Origin: JAADDK01 sp964425415
GTDB lineage: Archaea > Thermoplasmatota > Thermoplasmata > Thermoplasmatales > Aciduliprofundaceae
Length of the DNA stretch: 7,741 nucleotides
Assembly: GCA_964425415.1 (NCBI GenBank)
Contig: CAYRMJ010000064.1
Span: 1-7,741 of the forward strand
Direction: 5' to 3'
How positions within the stretch are numbered: position 1 is the first letter of the stretch; every line of letters starts with the position of its first letter. The position numbers were made by a program, and so were the translations under genes. Positions 5,701-7,741 of the stretch are shown one piece after another. The notes under the pieces are model-generated. The model was not told where the DNA came from. It made no database searches and saw nothing but the letters and a program-made list of their open reading frames with translations.

Positions 5701-7676
5701 TGTATTTCAACAGCACAATTACATCTTACGACCCCGTAGTGAATATCACATGGACAATAAATTTAGCCAAAACCAATATTCATTTTTACACACGAAACAT
5801 CACCTATGTTTTTGAGCAGCAGGGCGATTACAATGTAAGTCTTGCAGTTACAGATTCCGATGGCTCAGTTTCCACTGTCACAAAGAGAATTATGGTAAAA
5901 GACACTTCACCCACTGCAAATTTCACATACTACCCTCTTATTCCCTACGAAGGACAAATTGTGTATTTAAACGCCTCTGCCACCGCTTACGATGGAATCA
6001 AGAACTATACGTGGTTGGTGAACAATATCACCATGTATGGTCAAAATGTGACTTATGTGTTCCCTCAGCAGGGAAACTACACAGTAATCTTGAATGTAGA
6101 AGATTCAGATGGTTCAACCACAGAGGTCACAAAAACCATAAAGGTTCTGGACACCGTGCCTGAGGCAAACTTCACATGGTCAGGGAAATACGAGGGGCAA
6201 ACTTATCAGTTTAATGTCACCGTGAAATCGTATGACCCAATAGTCTCGTATTACTGGGACTTTGGCGACGGAGGACACTCCAAGATTAAAAACGCCACGC
6301 ATGTTTTCAAAAATCAGGGCAATTATACAGTAATTCTATATGTAGAGGACAGCGACGGGTCAAACATGAGCTTTCAGAATGTAGTAAGAGTTTTGGACTC
6401 TAAGCCAAGGGTATATTTCAACTTCTCCAACGCAATTGAAGGTCAGCCAGTTCATTTCAATGCCACGATAATTTCTTATGATGGTATAGCAAATATCACA
6501 TGGGAATTTGGAGATGGCAGCTTGGAGTACAACACAATAAATCCAGAGCATATTTACCGAGAGAATGGAATATATACTGTGAATTTGACTGTGAGAGAAA
6601 AGGATGGAGATGAAAACACCAGCAGCAGAGCAATCTATGTTAAAGACACCGTACCAATTGTGAAATTGAAGATTGACGGAAACTCAACGGTGAAAGAGGA
6701 TGAAAATGTGGAGTTCAACGCCTCAGGCACCACTGCGTATGATAAAATAGTTGCTTATTACTGGGATTTTGATTACAACGGATCGTTTGCTGGTGATGAA
6801 AAAACAAATAAACCGTTTGCAAATCATAGCTTTGCTGAAGAGGGCCATTACATAGTGAAGCTCATGGTAGTTGATAGTGATGGAAGTGGCAGCTATGCAC
6901 AGGTGGTAGTTACTGTGAACAACGTTCCACCGCGCGCAAATTTTGAATACACGATAAACGACAATGAGGTGAGATTTGACGCATCATCCACGTACGATAC
7001 TCCCTCAGATAAGAAGATTTTAAATTACACGTGGGACTTCGGCGACGGCACATCTGGATACGGAATGAAAATCACGCACACATACTCCAAGCCCGGAACT
7101 TACAATGTGACTTTGACAGTCAGGGACAACGATGGCGCCATAAGCAAATTCACGAGAACTGTGCACATAACCAAGGTGATATCCCCGCTTCCATACAAAA
7201 GCGGTAATCCGTGGCCATGGATACTTCTGGCCCTTGCTCTGGGCACTATTGGCGCATTTGTGGGATATTTAATTGTAAACAAGAGAAAATACACAGTGGA
7301 CGATGTGTATTTGATAGACCAATCTGGAATACTCATTCACCATGCCACACGCAGATTGAAGCCGGAGATGGATGAGGATATTCTATCAAGTATGCTCGTG
7401 GCGGTGCAGGAGTTTATAAAGGATGCTTTCAAGGGCGAGGAAAACGTGGCGCTAAAGAGCATGGATTTCGGAGATAAGAAAATACAGATTCACAAAGGCA
7501 AAAAGCTGTTTCTTGCAATTGTGAGCAGCAACAAGATTCCTGCGAGTATGGAGAAAAAAGCTCGCGCGGTGCTGGAGGAAATAGAGGAGAAGTACGCGGA
7601 TGCTCTGGAGAACTGGAACGGAGATGTGTCTCAGTTCCGTGGTGTGGGTACCATTCTAAAGAAGATCTGGGAGTAA
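2784..7676 (+). CDS. Giant cell-surface receptor/adhesin-like protein: FG-GAP propellers, eight PKD domains, one membrane helix, cytoplasmic domain
   Basis: This 1630-residue protein begins with a signal peptide (Lys2, hydrophobic core about 3-20). Residues about 63-768 carry FG-GAP/VCBS propeller repeats with ten intact DxNxDGxxD calcium loops. Residues 773-1463 are eight PKD/Ig-like domains joined by linkers of the form (V/I)xD(S/T)xP. Residues 1477-1498 form one hydrophobic helix bounded by WPW outside and NKRK inside, giving an N-out/C-in topology. Residues about 1502-1630 form a soluble cytoplasmic domain. By hand count there are 67 N-glycosylation sequons outside and none in the cytoplasmic part, supporting this topology. 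The likely role is adhesion or sensing at the cell surface, with the C-terminal domain relaying or anchoring inside; the ligand and partner are unknown. Only three cysteines are present. The ATG at 2784 is supported by the TATA spacing and the signal peptide. The gene is divergent from the nadK operon and no T-tract follows its TAA. Confidence 0.95.
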   Translation: MKYLAVAMVSIMLVSMLGLAVPKLQNFDANDATKTGSLEALGFDQNTTNRSFPNYEKASTLFPLYHINQSAVGDYNEDGYMDVAFMSYTSSKITLFLNNNGTFSTVPSKVLGVGNANLHPVGISMGRGIIAVAYHNTSAGEFSSDDKVYVWIKGKESFSLSHLSSGNITAVALGDFNGDGKVDVAAAYQISTTQSEIDVYFGDLSANQNPNSTTQINTPVNILVAGDINKDGHTDLAYAERGSNKAHVLIAKRSGTSSGLFKNPVDIPASSVSALAIANVTSTPYPDLIVANNDTGNVSIFQGNSGGIEIGNYFNISAGAGVQSIAVGDFNGDGINDTAVGYAPKNLSGILIPREISIFRGPLYSKERPEYRVYAGINTVSLGAADFNNDGKDDLVACAAGIPNSKRSEAYILYQENGKLHSIADTELFLGTKPDDVLVTDINGDGINDLVIEDKDSKTVYALLNNNGEFVISNKLTISSVPMFLASGTIDNEKFIAISHEYDGNITLWYQNGSLEQINTTLNGTGKLWVGDINGDGYDDIVALGFDSNGKSKVAIFSGKNITQGAKPTHIIGVPGSAKDFTMVKNITGMYYLAVGVWNSLSSRYPVYFYYNLLSNSPPQSLGNGSVDNNITSMVSVDINHDGNQDILVAANKSYYTYLYWIELANGNYFEKSENLSFGFFGRVYDMKTGDFNDDGITDVAMANTLGMVSILYFNSTGNFTCENMSSDWNSHHLATGDLNGDGKTDIVITSWGPVAEHRSLKGIDIYYQRDFPPVAKITAPKIVMERSNITLSGANSTDGVSDRNNLNYTWYLLNGGRKVIGYGKKLTYYVGNVNESTNYTFGLKVTDKEGLSNETTAVVRVIDSVPIVNFTYKNAVEGRNTTFIANITSEDGISKILWDFNGDGIWDFVGNASNGTVVNYTYLKNGTYNVILNVTDGDGSNSSVTKTILVKDTSPVCDFTYTPNLPVEGEKVYFNSTITSYDPVVNITWTINLAKTNIHFYTRNITYVFEQQGDYNVSLAVTDSDGSVSTVTKRIMVKDTSPTANFTYYPLIPYEGQIVYLNASATAYDGIKNYTWLVNNITMYGQNVTYVFPQQGNYTVILNVEDSDGSTTEVTKTIKVLDTVPEANFTWSGKYEGQTYQFNVTVKSYDPIVSYYWDFGDGGHSKIKNATHVFKNQGNYTVILYVEDSDGSNMSFQNVVRVLDSKPRVYFNFSNAIEGQPVHFNATIISYDGIANITWEFGDGSLEYNTINPEHIYRENGIYTVNLTVREKDGDENTSSRAIYVKDTVPIVKLKIDGNSTVKEDENVEFNASGTTAYDKIVAYYWDFDYNGSFAGDEKTNKPFANHSFAEEGHYIVKLMVVDSDGSGSYAQVVVTVNNVPPRANFEYTINDNEVRFDASSTYDTPSDKKILNYTWDFGDGTSGYGMKITHTYSKPGTYNVTLTVRDNDGAISKFTRTVHITKVISPLPYKSGNPWPWILLALALGTIGAFVGYLIVNKRKYTVDDVYLIDQSGILIHHATRRLKPEMDEDILSSMLVAVQEFIKDAFKGEENVALKSMDFGDKKIQIHKGKKLFLAIVSSNKIPASMEKKARAVLEEIEEKYADALENWNGDVSQFRGVGTILKKIWE
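2970..5087 (+). repeat. FG-GAP/VCBS beta-propeller repeats (ten intact calcium loops, about 14 blades)
   Basis: In protein coordinates, intact DxNxDGxxD loops begin at Asp 75, 175, 227, 329, 386, 440, 532, 638, 691 and 738; typical examples are GDFNGDGKVDVA and GDINGDGYDDIV. Their spacing is either about 50 residues or about 100. The wide gaps, at about 123-135, 277-291, 483-500 and 580-597, each hold a loop-less copy keeping a short hydrophobic strand pattern (for example IIAVAYH, KFIAISH and YYLAVGVW). Counting those gives about 14 blades. Each loop probably binds one calcium ion and rigidifies the propeller, as in integrin alpha heads. The repeats are diverged at DNA level, so they are old duplications. 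Confidence 0.85.
5100..7172 (+). repeat. Eight tandem PKD/Ig-like domains forming an extracellular stalk
   Basis: Domains of 80-92 residues start near residues 773, 867, 956, 1043, 1126, 1208, 1291 and 1382. The recurring pattern is xANFTY near the start, YxWDFGDG in the middle and GxYxVxLxVxDxDGS near the end. The central motif is well kept in domains 5, 6 and 8 (WDFGDG or WEFGDG), altered in 2 and 7 (WDFNGDG, WDFDYNG) and lost in 1, 3 and 4 (TWYLLNG, TWTINLA, TWLVNN). Domain 1 is the most divergent and could be another Ig-like type. PKD domains are beta-sandwich spacers common in archaeal surface-layer and adhesin proteins. By hand count, 41 sequons fall in this region, about one per 17 residues. 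Confidence 0.88.
7212..7277 (+). other. Transmembrane helix of the surface protein
   Basis: Residues 1477-1498 (WPWILLALALGTIGAFVGYL and the following residues) are a single uninterrupted hydrophobic segment. Aromatic residues sit at the outer edge and NKRK follows, so the positive-inside rule places the C-terminus in the cytoplasm. It anchors the exported part; no sortase-type or archaeosortase-type motif is seen. Confidence 0.9.
7287..7673 (+). other. Cytoplasmic C-terminal domain of the surface protein, roadblock/longin-like by pattern
   Basis: Residues about 1502-1630 are charged and soluble, without sequons. The order is a strand pair (DVYLIDQSGILIHHATR), a long helix (DEDILSSMLVAVQEFIKDAF), two strands (LKSMDFGDKKIQIHKG and KKLFLAIVSS), another helix (PASMEKKARAVLEEIEEKYA) and a tail with WNGD and GVGTILKKIW. 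This alternation resembles the roadblock/longin/profilin-like fold used to bind or regulate small GTPases. From recall, similar segments follow membrane anchors in other archaeal and bacterial envelope proteins. The fold assignment is by pattern only. It is not a kinase, HAMP or receiver domain. Confidence 0.5.
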
Positions 7677-7741
7677 TATCCCAATTCGGCGCTGCCTATG
7701 TGCTGGATAGAAGAGGGAAATGAGTACAGAAGCACCCTGAT
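7677..7741 (+). other. Tail after the surface-protein gene; possible start of another gene, unresolved
   Basis: After the TAA there is no oligo-T tract, so transcription may continue. An ATG at 7698 opens a frame to the window end (MCWIEEGNEYRSTL), but no Shine-Dalgarno precedes it. Two minus-strand frames are also open across these 65 bases. The sequence is too short to decide whether any of these is a gene. Confidence 0.15.

Noticed and set aside
5388..6180. Recurring DNA words such as ATTTCACATA, considered as regulatory or recombination repeats
   Set aside because: They encode the repeated ANFTY start of PKD domains, vary at synonymous sites and keep the reading frame, so protein repetition explains them.
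3005..7336. Minus-strand open frames of 63-78 codons inside the giant surface-protein gene
   Set aside because: They are antisense to clear repeat-domain coding sequence and have no recognisable motifs or start signals.
7677..7741. A plus-strand gene starting at ATG 7698, or a minus-strand convergent gene ending in the surface-protein gene
   Set aside because: Only 65 bases are visible, several frames are open, and no ribosome-binding site or family motif is present; kept only as an unresolved tail.

Overview
The window looks like part of a euryarchaeal chromosome, probably a thermophile. The supporting signs are a TATA-like box about 24 bp upstream of an ATG that has no Shine-Dalgarno (the leaderless pattern), archaeal-type IMPase/FBPase and NAD kinase sequences, a minimal stand-alone JAMM protease, frequent ATA and AGA/AGG codons, and a very large, sequon-rich surface protein. 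The mix recalls Aciduliprofundum/DHVE2-like Thermoplasmatota, but that placement is recall-based inference, not proof.

Layout. (1) 1-747, plus strand: the 3' end of a gene that begins before the window. It encodes the end of a fibronectin type III domain and a C-terminal Rossmann-like domain of the kind attached to secreted archaeal proteins. (2) 752-2713, minus strand: a compact three-gene operon, transcribed in the order IMPase-family phosphatase, NAD kinase, JAMM metalloprotease. The first two overlap by 4 bp (ATGA) and the last two are 1 bp apart. It converges on gene 1 with only 4 bp between the stop codons. (3) 2714-2783: a 70-bp divergent promoter region. (4) 2784-7676, plus strand: one 1630-residue surface protein with a signal peptide, about 14 FG-GAP/VCBS propeller blades, eight PKD/Ig-like domains, a single membrane helix and a roughly 130-residue cytoplasmic domain. 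(5) 7677-7741: a short tail with no confident gene.

How the genes may work together. The phosphatase/NAD kinase pair is most simply read as an NADP(H)-balance module: its order matches the domain order of the Methanocaldococcus jannaschii NADP phosphatase/NAD kinase fusion MJ0917. The JAMM protease, translationally coupled behind it, would remove ubiquitin-like (SAMP) modifiers or process a similar substrate. The divergent giant gene has the topology of an adhesion receptor (propeller head, Ig-like stalk, one membrane pass, folded cytoplasmic tail), which makes it the most interesting object here. No RNA genes, CRISPR arrays, insertion sequences or origins were recognised.
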